From Pachyseris speciosa (taxonomy: Eukaryota > Cnidaria > Anthozoa > Scleractinia > Pachyseridae), in assembly GCA_016490735.1 (NCBI GenBank), contig JAEMWC010000358.1, positions 62,001 through 126,000 on the forward strand: DNA of 64,000 nt. The letters are read 5' to 3'. This document shows, in pieces, positions 36,957 to 48,380 of the stretch. Under the pieces are notes generated by a model. It did no database searches, was not told the origin of the DNA, and saw only the letters and a list, made by a program, of their open reading frames with translations. Each line of letters starts with the position of its first letter. Position 1 is the first letter of the stretch. Both the position numbers and the translations under genes were made by a program.

Positions 36957-37402
36957 CAGGGGTCCCAACAAGCCAAATCAACCAAAAGCTGTAGAAAGGC
37001 ATTTTTAAGTACCTTATGGTGTTTGAAGTCTGTTTAAAGTGATGTTTTCATTAGCTAGAAGAAGTTCATCTGTTCGGATTCCCTAGCTGAAATTTTAATT
37101 TCCCGAAAATGTTAGGAAACAAAATCTTCCTTTGAGAAAATGCAAGCTGAAATGAACTTTCCACCAACTTTCTAGGGAACTATTTTCTTTCCGAAAATGC
37201 TAGCTGACGTTTTTGACTGCCAAAAACAGCAATTATGACCTTTCCGAAAACCTTAGGGGCTATGATTTCCCAATTGCGAATCTTTTAGGCCACGTTTTAG
37301 TTACAAAAATCCGAGTGCACTCTTTAATCGACGCCGAAAACCCAAGGCGAATTACCCTCCACCGAACAGATATCTACCGAAACTTGTCGTTGGGTGCCCC
37401 TG
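36957..37402 (+). mobile_element. GGGGYMCCCAAC-ended transposon, copy 1 (without insert)
   Basis: About 446 bp matching 41543-42108 in reverse orientation (shared TTCATCTGTTC, GAGAAAATGCAAGCTGAAAT). It keeps the intact site that is interrupted by a MITE in copy 2. Confidence 0.8.
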
Positions 37403-37765
37403 GAAGTTGTTGCCGGTCGTAAAAGGAAGGCTCAAAATTTCACGTGACACGCTTCGTGCAATGTATGAAAAGAATTCCTCGCTCCCAGATCGACTTCGTC
37501 TCCTCTTCCTGAAAGAGCCTGTGGACGAATTAAAAGTTATTCGTCCCAAGTTCCTCGCGCAATCGATAATAAAGGCGCGGTCCTGGATCTCAGAGTGTAA
37601 ACGGTAAATGGCGGTATGGTCACTATAGATACGTTACCATAATGTAAAACTAGGTATGTATGAATGTTGTGCCGCGTAGCACTAGGAACACAACATTCAT
37701 ATGTACCCTTACTTTCTCTTTGCCGCGATTCACCATCCAAAATCGTCCCCGACTTTCTCTGTGCG

Positions 37766-37970
37766 ACCTTGTAGCTCAGTCGGCAGAGTAACGGTAGATC
37801 TAATCCGGAGGTCGTGGGTTCGATTCCCACCGAGGTCAAAAGATTTTTTCTTTACCTCGTGTGGTTCCCTGTTTCCCTTTACTAGGGCTAACGCCCAGTG
37901 GGTTATTCATGGGTTTAAGTAGCACTTTAATTTACACTTCAGAGTTAATTCTGTTCCACTATTTGTAAAA
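37766..37970 (+). mobile_element. tRNA-derived SINE
   Basis: CTTGTAGCTCAGTCGGCAGA (A box) and GGTCGTGGGTTCGATTCCC (B box) fold partly like a tRNA, but the anticodon loop lacks U33. The body AGGGCTAACGCCCAGTGGGT follows. I recognise this as a common coral SINE type. Confidence 0.75.
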
Positions 37971-40413
37971 CTAGGTATACCTATCGATAGAGTGCCAACG
38001 AGACTGAAACACTCAAATCATCTACATATATCCATTCACTGTGATTATTTACAGCTACCGTGAAATGATGACCGACACAACGTACCATGGCTTTGAGTTC
38101 ACAACTTTCACCTACAGTACCGGTTAAAAGTAAGTTGATCCTCGTTCCTCGATTCCTGCGAGTTTCGAGCATCGAGGATCGAGGCTCAGCTATCGAGAAT
38201 CGAGTCGAGGATCGCGTCTCCGAGATAATGAGCTTGTCGCTTGACTGATCACTCGATAGACCTTTCGAGCAAATCGGGATCACATCTTGAAAAGCAACTT
38301 GGAGCAATTACAAAATACTCGTCCACATCGTTTACATATTCCTTCAGCTACTCGAAGGAAGGCAAACGATGTAAGAGTAGTCTTTCAGTACGCGATATGT
38401 TTCTAAAAACGCAAACCTCTTACAACTGACAGATGGGCCGCGATTCGCAGAAATCAACGCTTGAGAAAGAACATTGGCCAAGGACTGACCACACCACTAC
38501 AATATCTCGCAATAAGTAACAAATGTTCGATGAAGAAAACTTGGCCAACCTCTAAAGTTTATCTGAGTGTCGCATGTTTTTGTCAGACACGCATAATTTC
38601 AACATTCGATACGCGCAGGTGTGACCGGTACCGATTAATGTTCACTCTTAATGGTGCTCGTTCGTAACTTTATTTCGTTGAAACAGGGTTTTCTTCGACC
38701 GTTCTTAGGAATAAATCTTACAATGTAACTCCTCCAAACTAGAGACACAAATGTGTGTAATTCGTTATGGTATGCAAAGTTTCTGTTCTCACGCGCGTTG
38801 TCTGTCAAGTCTATTTTTAATTCGATGTTTTCTTTGTGCTATTTTTGGCCGAAGAGTGAAGATCATCTCGGCGACGTTTCTATCCAAATTATACACGCAT
38901 TTCACTTCGGATGTTTCCTCGGAGTTTTTCTAGTGTTCCCATTGAACGTTTGTCAATTTATTTATTTCAAAGGCCTGGAGCGATTTTGATAAGCCACCAT
39001 GTGTTGTTTCAGTCCTCGTGGTTGTTACGTTTATAATTGTAATGAGCGGCTTTGGAAACTTGTTCGATCAACCGCACCAGCCTTTAATTCCTTACGCTTG
39101 CCAAGCGACTACTGGCTAGCGACTACGCTATTCGCCTACTTGTACACTGTGCATTGTCGTCGAGAAATAGGCTGCTAATTCTTGAAATTTTGATCGCTTT
39201 TGATGAGTGTCCGCGATGAACCGCAGCGATCTTGATTCGTTGAACGAACGGCCATACATTGTATGAACGTACATGTAGCATCGGAATTTTTATGCAGAAA
39301 AAAAACACAACGCTGTAACTTCGAATGAAACTGAATGTCTTTTGACCTTGTTTTTTTTAGTGCAGTATCCGATATTTCCTCGAGAAGTACACCGTGTCCT
39401 CAAAACATAAAATGACTTTTGACAGTATTTGACTGCGCTGTCCTTTAGCGTGAATTCGTTGCTTGAGCGGAAACTGTTGTAGTGTCTTTTTGTCCATACA
39501 GAACAACTGTGTCCTTTCCTCAAGAACTCGAAAAGTCTCCAAACAAACGCCGAACAAACGCCTCCAAAAGCCACAGAATCTCAGCGGGCAAAGATACGAA
39601 ACAAGCGGCAACGAAACTGAAGGAACGCTTGTGCGCCCAGTACCGCCTTTTGATTGGTTAACACCAAAATCTAACACGTCTTTTCATTGGTTCCAATGGT
39701 TCCGTCGTTGCAATTGGCTCAAACCAAAGTCTCAGGGGAATCTACATTACATCAGTTTACACTTTTTGAAGCTCGATCGAGAATTTTTCTGCCTATTGCC
39801 ATTTCTTGCGCGGCTCTATTCTGCTGCCGCCTCGCCATCCGAGCGTCTTCGCTCGGATGGCTCGTTGGCAATTATTCATATGATTTCAAGCAATTACCTT
39901 ACCCTTTTTGTAAACCACAACAGGAATGTATGCCTAAAATTACGTGGAATGTTCCAGAAGCTCGTATTCTTGGCCAAGGAAAACGATGCCTTATTACAAA
40001 AATCTCGGTAGTTTCGCGTGATCAACGCCATTGTTAGATTTTATCAGTTCTAGAACTCATTAAGCCCTCCGGCAAAACTCTCTCGTTGTGTTTTTCTCTC
40101 CATCCGTACACTGTTTAATAGCTATGACGAAAGCAGACCAAGCCGGCAGGAATGGAGTTTGTTAAGTTCAGCCTTCGCTTGGAGTGAGGCCTACGACAAT
40201 ATCCACAAAGATTGGATCAAATCTTCAACGTTAGAGCTTTACAGTCTCACATTTGCTTTCTAAGGTCATCAAAAATCCACATATCTAGTTGATTAATTTC
40301 GCTGTGCCTCGGTTTATACCGCTTTCGTTAGCAAATTAACCAGAGCACATTTGACTTCAGCCATTGCGATAACGAGTCTCGAGGATTTTGTTTTGAGTTT
40401 CAAGCGGAGAAAG
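37971..40413. other. No gene resolved; region upstream of the TSR gene
   Basis: Short frames only. A GAGGATCGAG-rich patch lies at 38140-38220 and a perfect hairpin CCATCCGAGCG/CGCTCGGATGG at 39837-39863. CCAAT-like boxes lie at 39652-39715. Confidence 0.4.
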
Positions 40414-40483
40414 ATGGTCTCTGGTTCGACGAGGATATGCGCAATTTCTCTTTTTCTACTCGTTTTTTTTTCACGTATGGCTG
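40414..40483 (+). CDS. TSR receptor exon 1: signal peptide
   Basis: ATG preceded by GGAGAAAG. Encodes a short polar start, then ICAISLFLLVFF and SRMA, a typical cleavable signal peptide. Ends GCTG|GTAAGT, an excellent donor, phase 1. CCAAT-like boxes lie about 700 bp upstream (39652, 39684, 39711), but no clear core promoter was seen. Confidence 0.75.
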
Positions 40484-43400
40484 GTAAGTAAATTTATACT
40501 TGTATTGATTCATTATTTATGTACAAAGGCTAGTTAGCTGGGAATTGTACGGCTTCACTGCATTATAACGAGTGAGATTTCAAGTTATCATACAGCCGCT
40601 TCGTGACAGGCAGTTTAAACTACAGTTTAATGACAACTCTTCCATAACGGAAAGCACGGATAAAGTAAGGTTCTGTCTTAATTTCCGACGGTATTCTAAT
40701 AACCGACAAAGAGCGTTGCTCATACTTAACTATTCATTTCGATTGTATATAATGAACTTGTCATGGATCTGTAAATACAGGTAATTATATATGTGCAGAA
40801 CATGTACCCATATATACTAGTAGTTTTACCTATCCATTGCTAGGGCAGTGCAATAACACTACAATTTAACCCAAATTTAAAAGAAAGTAGGCTACAGTGC
40901 TGTAGGTAATAAATTATATGGCGTTTTTATGAGAAAATGGACTAGAAACAGGAACCAGACGACGTTAATTAAACGTGCGAAGTGATCGAAGTATGCCTTT
41001 TGCATGCTTGCAATACGTCGTAATATAGACTCTCGTTATGCCGTTTTCATTCACTTCTCAATCGAAAACAGTTATTTGAACAGCAACATATTTTAATTCA
41101 CTTATTTCCGCACCTCAACTGATAATTCATCAACTCACCGCTTAGAACGAAGCGAATGGTGGTGGAACGAAATTTCTTATTTTGCCTTAGTACGAATGAA
41201 AAGAAAACGGGATTGTTTTAAATTTGAAAAAAAAAATATTCTTTAAAATTTTAACGCCGGTGTATCAAAGTAAACAACATTAGGCCCTGGCCAAACGCTC
41301 GCGACATTTCAACGAAACATCTTGCAACACTGTTGCATCGTGTTGACGATGTTGTGAAGGGGCCGGTCAAACGCACGCAACATTTCAACCCAACATTTTA
41401 CCGGTTGTCGACGTTTACGTGCCAACACCATACAACATGTTGCAACATATCGCAACAGGGTGGCCAAACATGTGCAACATGTTGTGTTTTGGCGCTTTGA
41501 AATAGCAAATCGACCTAGCACGCATGCCCTAGTGCAACAATGCAGGGGCACCCAACGACAAGTTTCGGTAGATATCTGTTCGTTGGGGGGTCAGTAATTC
41601 TCCTTGCGCTTTCGGCGTCGATTAAAGAGTGCACTCGGATTTTCGTAACTAAGGCCCGTTTCAAACGTCGAACTTCTCATGTGCCGAATCTAATGCAAAT
41701 GAGCGAAAACAATAGATTTTTCTCATTTGCATTAGATTCGGCACATGAGAAGTTCGACGTTTGAAACGGGCCTAAAACGTGGCCTAAAAGATTCGCAATT
41801 GGGAAATGATAGCCCCTAAGGTTTTCGGAGGAGTCGTAATTGCTGTTTTGGGCAGTCAAAAACGTCAGCTAGCATTTTCGGAAAGAAAATAGTTCCCTAG
41901 AAAGTTGGTGGAAAGTTCATTTCAGCTTGCATTTTCTCAAAGGAAGATTTTGTTCCCGAACATTTTCGGGCAATTAAATTTTCAGCTAGGGAATCAGAAC
42001 AGATGAATTTCTTCTAGCTTATGTAAACATCACTTTAAACAGACTTCAAACATCATAAGGCATGCCTTTCTACAGCTTTTGGTTGATTTGGCTCGTTGGG
42101 TGCCCCTGACAATTTTGCGTGAATGTGGCCAAACGAGTACAACATCATGCAACATCCAAAATGTTGCACGAAAAATTTGACCGTTTTCAAATTTCAGCCA
42201 ACACTATCCAACATGTTGCAACATATCGCAACACGGTGGCCAAACGTGTGCAACATGTTGTGCCCAACAATGTTGCAAGATGTTGCGTTGAAATGTTGCG
42301 AGCGTTTGGCCGAGGCTTTAGCCTGCTCCAGGCGTTCAGACTGTGGAGAACGGTAAAAATCGTCGCCTGCGAGAATGGCTTTTCCCGCTCGCTCGCAACA
42401 TTAGCAATTTTCGCTGCTATACCCACAATCTGAACAACTTTAACATGCTAAAATAAAATGGGCTGATCAATTAACAAATTACTCTCCTGATATCTTGTAA
42501 ATTTGGCCAATTACAGTGAAGATGCTGGCTGGAACCTTCCATGTGGTGCTTAGATTCCCGATTTAGTTCGGTCGTTTCAGTTTAACATTATGCCTTACCT
42601 TGTGCCTTATGCCTTGTGCATTATGCCTTACCTTGTGCCTTAACCTTCGTGTCTCTGTAACATCATTGTAAGTTCTAGTTCAGTAGATGTTTCGGTTCTA
42701 GATTCATTATTCTACAGTTTTTTTATATCTTCTTGTTGGCTTGCTTAATCCTTCACATTCACGGAACTGATAATTGCCGGATGAAAACTATAGAGCTATA
42801 TCTTCTACCTTGTTGCAATTAATCGCACTGATAACGCATAAAGTCCACCAAGCCTCGTCGGAAACTGTGATATGGACGGCGCGAAATGAAATTTTGGTCG
42901 GAGGGATGACAAAGAAAGATCAGTCAGTGGTACTGGAGAGGTAACACAGGTATGAATAGCTTCAGGGAAAATTAGAGGATTCGATTCCATCCATTTTTTA
43001 CTAAAAATTATGAAGATCATTTCTATCGGCCGAATAACAGTAAGAATGGGCACAATTTCCTTTGTATTAAATTTTCACAGTGGTTATTTCTTGTCAAACG
43101 GTTGTTTGTAGTACTCATTAATTCTGTGGACGCAATCCTAACATTGTGACCTTTTAGTCACAAACATATTTTGAAATGGTTTTGAACTTATTTCTTCTTG
43201 TCATAATCAGCACAAGGTGTCAGGAGCCTAGAGACTGTGGATGAATTGAAATATGATCTAAATGCGACTATTTACTGAAATGAAGACTACCAAACATTTG
43301 TTTGTTTTCTCTAGTATTACTTTTGAGTCGTTGAATAAAATCGCGAAGTGTGACGATTCAAATGAAAGTTACTGAGCAGTACGTTTCTGTGGCGCTGTTT

Positions 43401-45666
43401 ATTATGCTGTAGTTACTACAAGGTGGTTCTAACTTTTGAGTCTGTGGATGAAATCCTATCGAGTGACCATTCAAATGAAAGCTACTGAGCAGTACTTTCC
43501 TGTGGTGCTGTTTCATGCTGTACAAGGTGGTTCTAACGTTTGAGTCTGAATAAAATCCTAAAGTGTGACCATTCAAATGAAAGCTATTGAGCAGTACTTT
43601 CCTGTGGTGCTGTTTATTGTGCTATACAAGGTGGTACTGACTTTTAAGTCTTTGAATAAAATCGTAAACTGTGACCATTCAAGTTAAAGCTACTGAGCAA
43701 TGTTTTCCTGTGGTGCTGTTTATTATGCTGTACAAGGTGGCTCTAGCTTTTGCGTCTGTGGATGAAATCCTAAAGTGTGACCATTCAAATGAAAGCTACT
43801 GAGCAGTCCTTTTCGTTGGTGCTTTTTGTTACACCTTTCCTAACAACTAGTTTTTGTTATTGATAACAGGTGGGCAATACGTTAGCCCTGGAGCAAATGG
43901 GGTGGATGTTCGAAAAGCTGCAATGGAGAACAGATAAGAACAAGACAATGCATTCACTCGTCAGGGAACTGTGACGAAACGCTAGAAGACAAAAGAGACT
44001 GTGAAAAGGCTGCATGGAATTCCTGGTGTTTCTGTAAGTAGTATTCAACCCACTTTGTGTTGGGAGACGCGATCCATTTGGTCAAAATTCCAGAACTCAA
44101 GTTCGGTTCAAAAGTTTGGTTGTCCATTTTCACGAAATATCGGAATTACCGGAAATTTTCTGTTCCAATTGGCATTTCATTTCGGAGACACACTTGACTC
44201 CCCCAGTTTCCTTTTTCGTCTGATGTCGAAGGCAAGATGGCGGAATCTGCATGCGTTATTCTGATTGAGACGAGACCGGTTCACAGAAGTGGAAAAAGCC
44301 ATTTCTTTTGACACCTGGAAATTTCAGAAATTCAAACCTCAATTTTTGCCCAAATGGATCGCGTCATGGATCTCCATTCTTTGGCTGGTGCTGTGTGGGA
44401 AGCATTTTATGAAATTTTCCTGCGCTTGAAAAGTGTGCTTCTATTCTTTCAGTGCCGGGGTTTGAACCTGGGGAAAATTGGGAGGACGTGGGAAAATCTG
44501 CTCTCGTCCTTACTTTCGAACTGTCAGAAAATGTCATTTATATCCAATAATTGAAACTCTCAAAGCTGAAACATGTAGTTTTTCCGATAAGGAAGTCGAA
44601 ATATATAATGACCAAATTTTTCTCTGTTTGAAACTTTGAAAGCTAAAAGATACAGTCTTTCACTGAATTGGAGGAAGCCCAAAAATAATGATCTATTATA
44701 ATGGAAGGGAGGTTCTCCGAGAATTCATTCGATTCCGTCCATCGCCATTAGACATTTACAGTGCAATTCATATATGAGGAAGCAGCTAAATACAGATTTT
44801 TCAAATTTAGCAAAATCGTCCGTCTTTGGGTAACTGCTCTCTTGATCAGTAGCTGTTAACCTGCTCGATATGAGCTATATTTCAGGAGGATTCTAGTGAG
44901 GAATGCCTGACAAATGAACCACACTGGCTGCTAACGTGGGAGTTACACTTCTTTGTGCGATAGCTATCTCGCCCGCCAATTAGAATTCTTAACCAATTAA
45001 TTGTTATTTTGATCATGAATAATTAACTTCGTCATTCGGCGATGGTAAACGAAGAAAGTTTGTGTTGTTTTGTTTGTCCGAAATATGGTACAAGGACTGA
45101 GTTGCATCGGACCACGGATGATCGCTAGATTTAGTAACTTTTACACTCCATAAAAAGTCAAGATTTGTTTTAAAAAGGCGCAATGCGTTGCGAAAAGGTG
45201 CAAAGATTTATTTGAGCGAAAAACAAAAAAAAAATTGGGGGGCTAGGTACATTTTAAATTGCTGATTCATTGACTAATACCACTTTGTTTATTTTTCCCC
45301 AGCTCTAGTTATGATTATTGCCTTAGCGATTATTGGCGCTGCAATTCTTGCGACAATCATCATCAGCATCATCCTTTGTCGCAGAAATATAAAGGAACGG
45401 GAAGCGCAGAAATTGGAGGAAATCAAGTCAGTACACAGTAAATTTTGTGGCTTTTAAACTAGGGCAAGATCGGTTCGCTTGAGCAATCACTCTTAGAAAA
45501 TATTCTTCCCTCGCTGGAGATCGAAAATGTCTGTTATGTTTCTTTTTCTCTTTCCGGCTCTCACTTTCTATTTACCAATGTCTCTCTGTCTGCCTGTATA
45601 TCAGTCTGTCCGTCTCTCTTTTTCTTCAGTTTGTACCTCTCCTTGTTATCGTTATCGTTATCGTTA

Positions 45667-45724
<58 letters not shown>

Positions 45725-45756
45725 AGTCGTTATCGTTATCGTTATCGTTATCGTTA

Positions 45757-45815
<59 letters not shown>

Positions 45816-46594
45816 ATCGTTGTCGTTGTCGTTATCGTTGTCGTTATCGTTATCGTTATTATTGTTGTTGTTGTTGTTCTCCTTCTTCTTCTTCTTCTTC
45901 TTCTAACGTAAGAAAGAGAGAAAGAAAAACAAGGAAATAAGATTATGTTCAAAGATAAACTGCTAACTTGTAGAGCGATGATAAGTGTAAATGACCCTGA
46001 GTGCGAATTAAGCAAAATCAACTGCTATATTTTCAAGTAGATCTGTGTGTGATTTCGAGAATAACCATATATGATCTCTATATTTTTCTAACTAAAACGT
46101 CGAGCTTAACAGCGCATCCAGGAAAGTTTACAAACTGTGTCAACACCATACCTTCCACATTAGGATAATGGCCGTTGCTTCAATTTTGTTTTCCCAGGAA
46201 TATGACGGAATCTATAGAGCAGAGGTACGACAACGCCATCAGCAGGAACCATTCCTTTCGCCATTTCCCTTCTTTTTCAAGTTTCCCCGACCCTATAAAG
46301 GAACCAGAGGAGATGAATCTCGACAACTTCGCCTTCGATACGGAAAGTTTGAATGAAAGCATCCAATCGATGACTTTAGCGTTCGGCACCGATGAAGAAT
46401 ACCAGCCTGGTAGGGCACCAAAGAAGGAAGAAGAAAGACCCGTTTCGCTCAAGGTTGTTTCTGTCACGGAGACACAGGTTATTGACCGTGATAATGAAGA
46501 CAAACCACAGGGAGATAACCCCCCACCGGTTTATGAGGTTGTTATAAAACCTAAGACAAACGCTCAAGCGCCGATCGTTGATACCGCTATGTAA
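40414..46594 (+). CDS. Single-pass membrane protein with one thrombospondin type-1 repeat (5 exons, 272 aa)
   Basis: Exons 40414-40483, 40585-40664, 43886-44033, 45303-45426 and 46198-46594 chain with phases 1, 0, 1, 2 and give 819 nt. The protein has a signal peptide (1-23), a linker with one N-glycosylation sequon (N41), a TSR (51-99), a transmembrane helix (about 101-125) followed by CRRN and KERE as a stop-transfer, and a 145-residue tail rich in acidic and proline residues with PPVY (250-253). TSRs usually bind matrix, glycans or other receptors, and PPxY motifs bind WW domains such as those of NEDD4-type ligases. So it is probably a cell-surface adhesion or recognition receptor; this is inference. 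No named orthologue is recognised. Exon 2 and the exon 4 donor (AA|GTCAGT) are the weakest parts. Confidence 0.75.
40585..40664 (+). CDS. TSR receptor exon 2: linker
   Basis: Acceptor GATTTCAAG, donor ATAAA|GTAAGG. It enters in phase 1 and leaves in phase 0, exactly what is needed between exons 1 and 3. Encodes IIQPLRDRQFKLQFNDNSS, then ITESTDK. No domain is recognised; the call rests on phase and splice sites. Confidence 0.6.
41543..42108 (-). mobile_element. Middle transposon of the nest (copy 2 of the 36957 element)
   Basis: Ends CAGGGGCACCCAACGA and TCGTTGGGTGCCCCTG. It is the reverse complement of 36957-37402 plus one extra 121-bp insertion. Confidence 0.85.
41652..41772. mobile_element. 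Innermost MITE: near-perfect hairpin at a TA site
   Basis: Arms of about 50 bp (GGCCCGTTTCAAACGTCGAA and GCCGAATCTAATGCAAATGA) are perfectly inverted around an 18-nt loop. Compared with the uninterrupted copy 1 site GTAACTAAAACGTGG, the insertion duplicated TA, as Tc1/mariner-type elements do. Confidence 0.85.
43330..43815 (-). repeat. ~100-bp tandem repeat array, reversed (fourth locus, TSR gene intron 2)
   Basis: Five units with GAAAGCTACTGAGCAGTACT, TTCCTGTGGTGCTGTTTATT and GAAATCCTAAAGTGTGACC, opposite in orientation to the arrays at 3945 and 5436. It ends 70 bp before the TSR-domain exon. Confidence 0.88.
43886..44033 (+). CDS. TSR receptor exon 3: thrombospondin type-1 repeat
   Basis: Encodes PWSKWGGCSKSCNGEQIRTR and on to NSWCF. 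All six TSR cysteines are present (58, 62, 72, 79, 89, 98), with the WSKW tryptophans and the R-T-R strand. WxxW and WxxC are C-mannosylation contexts, and CSKSC fits the CxxS/TC O-fucose consensus. The acceptor is CGTTAG right after an in-frame stop. The donor TTCT|GTAAGT is strong, phase 1. Confidence 0.85.
44065..44366. mobile_element. ~300-bp transposon (TSR gene intron 3)
   Basis: GACGCGATCCATTTGGTCAA and CCCAAATGGATCGCGTC are inverted termini. The centre has GGCAAGATGGCGGAATC but no long frame. Confidence 0.7.
45125..45256. mobile_element. Transposon family F fragment (TSR gene intron 3)
   Basis: AAAAAGTCAAGATTTG, AAAGGTGCAAAGATTTATTT and a decayed end GGGGGGCTAGGTACATTTTA match the right arm of family F. 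Confidence 0.6.
45303..45426 (+). CDS. TSR receptor exon 4: transmembrane helix
   Basis: Acceptor TTTTTCCCCAG. Encodes LVMIIALAIIGAAILATIII, then SIILCRRN and a charged juxtamembrane helix with KEREAQKLEE. It enters in phase 1, as exon 3 leaves. The donor AA|GTCAGT is non-optimal, but it is the choice that reads into the long open frame of exon 5. Confidence 0.8.
45646..45902. repeat. GTTATC/GTTGTC hexanucleotide and GTT/CTT repeats (TSR gene intron 4)
   Basis: About 35 hexamer units alternate in blocks of GTTATC and GTTGTC, then GTT and CTT runs. Long frames here are low-complexity artefacts. Confidence 0.92.
46198..46594 (+). CDS. TSR receptor exon 5: cytoplasmic tail and stop
   Basis: Acceptor TTTTGTTTTCCCAG. 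The open frame of 131 codons ends with TAA at 46592-46594. The tail is polar and acidic (LDNFAFDTESLNESIQSM) with a KKEEER patch, NPPPVYEVV holding a PPxY motif, and C-terminal VDTAM. Confidence 0.82.
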
Positions 46595-46646
46595 AAACTG
46601 ACGGGAAGGTATGTTTTGCGGGATCAATGACAATGCACAGATCTAG

Positions 46647-46923
46647 AGCGGTTTTCAATTGAGTGTCGTAAAACCAAAACCAAAGCAATTACTCTGACCA
46701 ATCACAACAGGCGTAAGCAGCGAGTCAATCAGAATTCGAAGCAATTACGTGTAACAGGTGCCAAGCGTGGGAAAATGCGCACGTGCAAGTTGGTTTAGTT
46801 TTACCCTTTGCTTCTCATTGGTTGAGAAAGTGGCGCGAGTTTCCAACCAATCACACAGCGACGTAAAGCAAAACCAAAACCAACGGGAATTACTTATGAC
46901 ACTCCCCTGAAAATCACTCTAAA
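46647..46923. mobile_element. MITE family G copy 2
   Basis: Ends AGAGCGGTTTTCAATTGAGT and CCTGAAAATCACTCTA. Internally close to 16698-16986 (GTAAAACCAAAACCAAAGCA). It begins about 50 bp past the TSR gene stop codon, so it probably lies in the 3' UTR. Confidence 0.75.
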
Positions 46924-47223
46924 TAGATCTTAGCAAGGGCTGTTAGAATCGGAAAACAAATTGGGGGTAGCCTAACATTTTCCAGACAAACTGAAAACAA
47001 GCAACGATGATTTTAAAATTCTTTTAAAGACGTAGCAATAACACGAAATTTTTGAATTTTTTTCCGAGATATGTTTTCCTTGCACAATCAAAAACCACTC
47101 AAAAGCATCTTTTTAACAGTTTTATCAATTTCGTACCTCGATCTTTGTTCCTTACTGCACACGCTTGATCGAAGAAACGAGTGCCTCTCGAAAGATCAGT
47201 TAAGTTTTTGATTCTGTGATGAG

Positions 47224-47336
47224 TTGCTCGAAGCATGGTTAGCGCTAACCATTGGTTAGAGATGTATTAAAACCTATTGGTTGTCATGGTATTTAACCCT
47301 CACTTAGCGCTAACCATGCTTTGAGCAACTGGCCCC
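47224..47336. mobile_element. Hairpin MITE, GCATGGTTAGCGCTAACCA family
   Basis: AGTTGCTCGAAGCATGGTTA and TAACCATGCTTTGAGCAACT are inverted ends. A partial relative with the same left end lies at 62255-62285. Confidence 0.8.
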
Positions 47337-48107
47337 TGATTGTTTATTTTGTAAACAATTCAAATAAACGGAAGTAAAACAGAACTCTCACGTGGCCCTG
47401 AACCCAAGGCATGCGCAGTTCAGCCGGAAGTCGGACTTCTGGATTAGATCTTTCCAGAGCCTGGCGCTCGTTTCCCGACCGCTGGTCAAGGGGAAGAAGT
47501 TGCAGTTGTGTACGGACCAACCTAAGCTGCACAGAATGTGTGCGCACTCTTTTCACTTGTCAGAACCGGTTGAAGGGCTGTAGTTCTCAAGTGCTCTTTC
47601 GGAAGTGGAATACACCATTTTGAAAGAATTCGAAGAAGCCTCAATTAGCCAATACTCCACTGAAACTGGTGTAGCAAAACGTTGCTGATCTGGCCGTCCA
47701 GTTCTGACAAATGGAAAGCAACTTAAAAGATGCTGAAGCGGAAAGATATATTACTTAGCAAAGGCTATTGAGGCGTTCAGTTATGAGTTCAAGGACCATG
47801 TGGCTTTCAAGACTTTTGTATGACGGTGTACACTTCCTATGGAGTAACTGTTTCACGAGTTCTGACAAAGAAACATTTTTCTAGTAGTAGTTGAAAGAAA
47901 AAACGATTTTTAACGTCTATATTTAGTGAATGCAAAAGATTGCTCTGAGTATATTGTCATACCTCAAGCTAATTTGTTGCAAATGTAAGTCATTCTAAAT
48001 ATATATTTTTCTAAAACTACTGAACAATGTCTAGCGCTATATTTAGCTCTCACGTCTTTGGTGAGATGTTTTTCCTTTAATTACTTGCTGTATGCAGCAG
48101 CACTTTC

Positions 48108-48113
48108 AATAAA
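48108..48113 (+). terminator. Candidate poly(A) signal AATAAA of the TSR receptor gene
   Basis: AATAAA followed by a TG-rich stretch (GGATGTCTTTTGCGTG), 1.5 kb after the stop codon. Sequence between about 47570 and here is free of the repeats I recognise. It is the most convincing signal seen downstream, but it is unproven. Confidence 0.35.
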
Positions 48114-48307
48114 GAATTGGATGTCTTTTGCGTGCTTTGGCTCCGGCAACCGTAAAAAAGTGAAACCTGTAATGAAAAGCAATCGCAGCTTGAGGTAATA
48201 CTAGTTCAACTGAAAGTGAATTAGTGCAGAATGACTGTCTGTAGGGTTATTTCGGTACTTGTTTTGTTTAGTTAGAAATAGTAGTTACATTTGTGGAGAA
48301 GGAGAAG

Positions 48308-48309
<2 letters not shown>

Positions 48310-48363
<54 letters not shown>

Positions 48364-48380
48364 CAGGGGGGGGGGGGGGG
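48310..48380. repeat. GT dinucleotide repeat followed by G run
   Basis: About 25 GT units, then GGCAGG and a run of about 16 G. Confidence 0.92.

Larger units (their letters stand above)
41282..42320. mobile_element. Outer transposon of a three-layer nest (TSR gene intron 2)
   Basis: The left end has GGCCAAACGCTCGCGACATT and the right end is its inverted counterpart with CGAGCGTTTGGCC. Both arms contain many CAACATGTTGCAACAT repeats. The centre is interrupted by 41543-42108. Confidence 0.8.

Noticed and set aside
37767..37840. Functional tRNA-Arg gene
   Set aside because: The acceptor, D and T arms are plausible, but the anticodon stem is broken, U33 is missing and a SINE body follows.
43866..43946. 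Alternative start of the TSR exon at the earlier CAG (43869)
   Set aside because: That start gives a frame ending in TAA before the cysteine-rich core, or meets TAG in the TSR frame; only the TTAG acceptor at 43885 opens the TSR.
45527..46021. Arg/Cys- and Thr-rich frames over the hexanucleotide repeat
   Set aside because: Microsatellite translation only; the region is an intron of the TSR gene.
46168..46356. Alternative frame through the TSR tail exon starting EYDGIYRAEV
   Set aside because: It would need a phase-0 junction after AAGTCA and stops early; the phase-2 frame gives a tail with PPVY and a natural stop.
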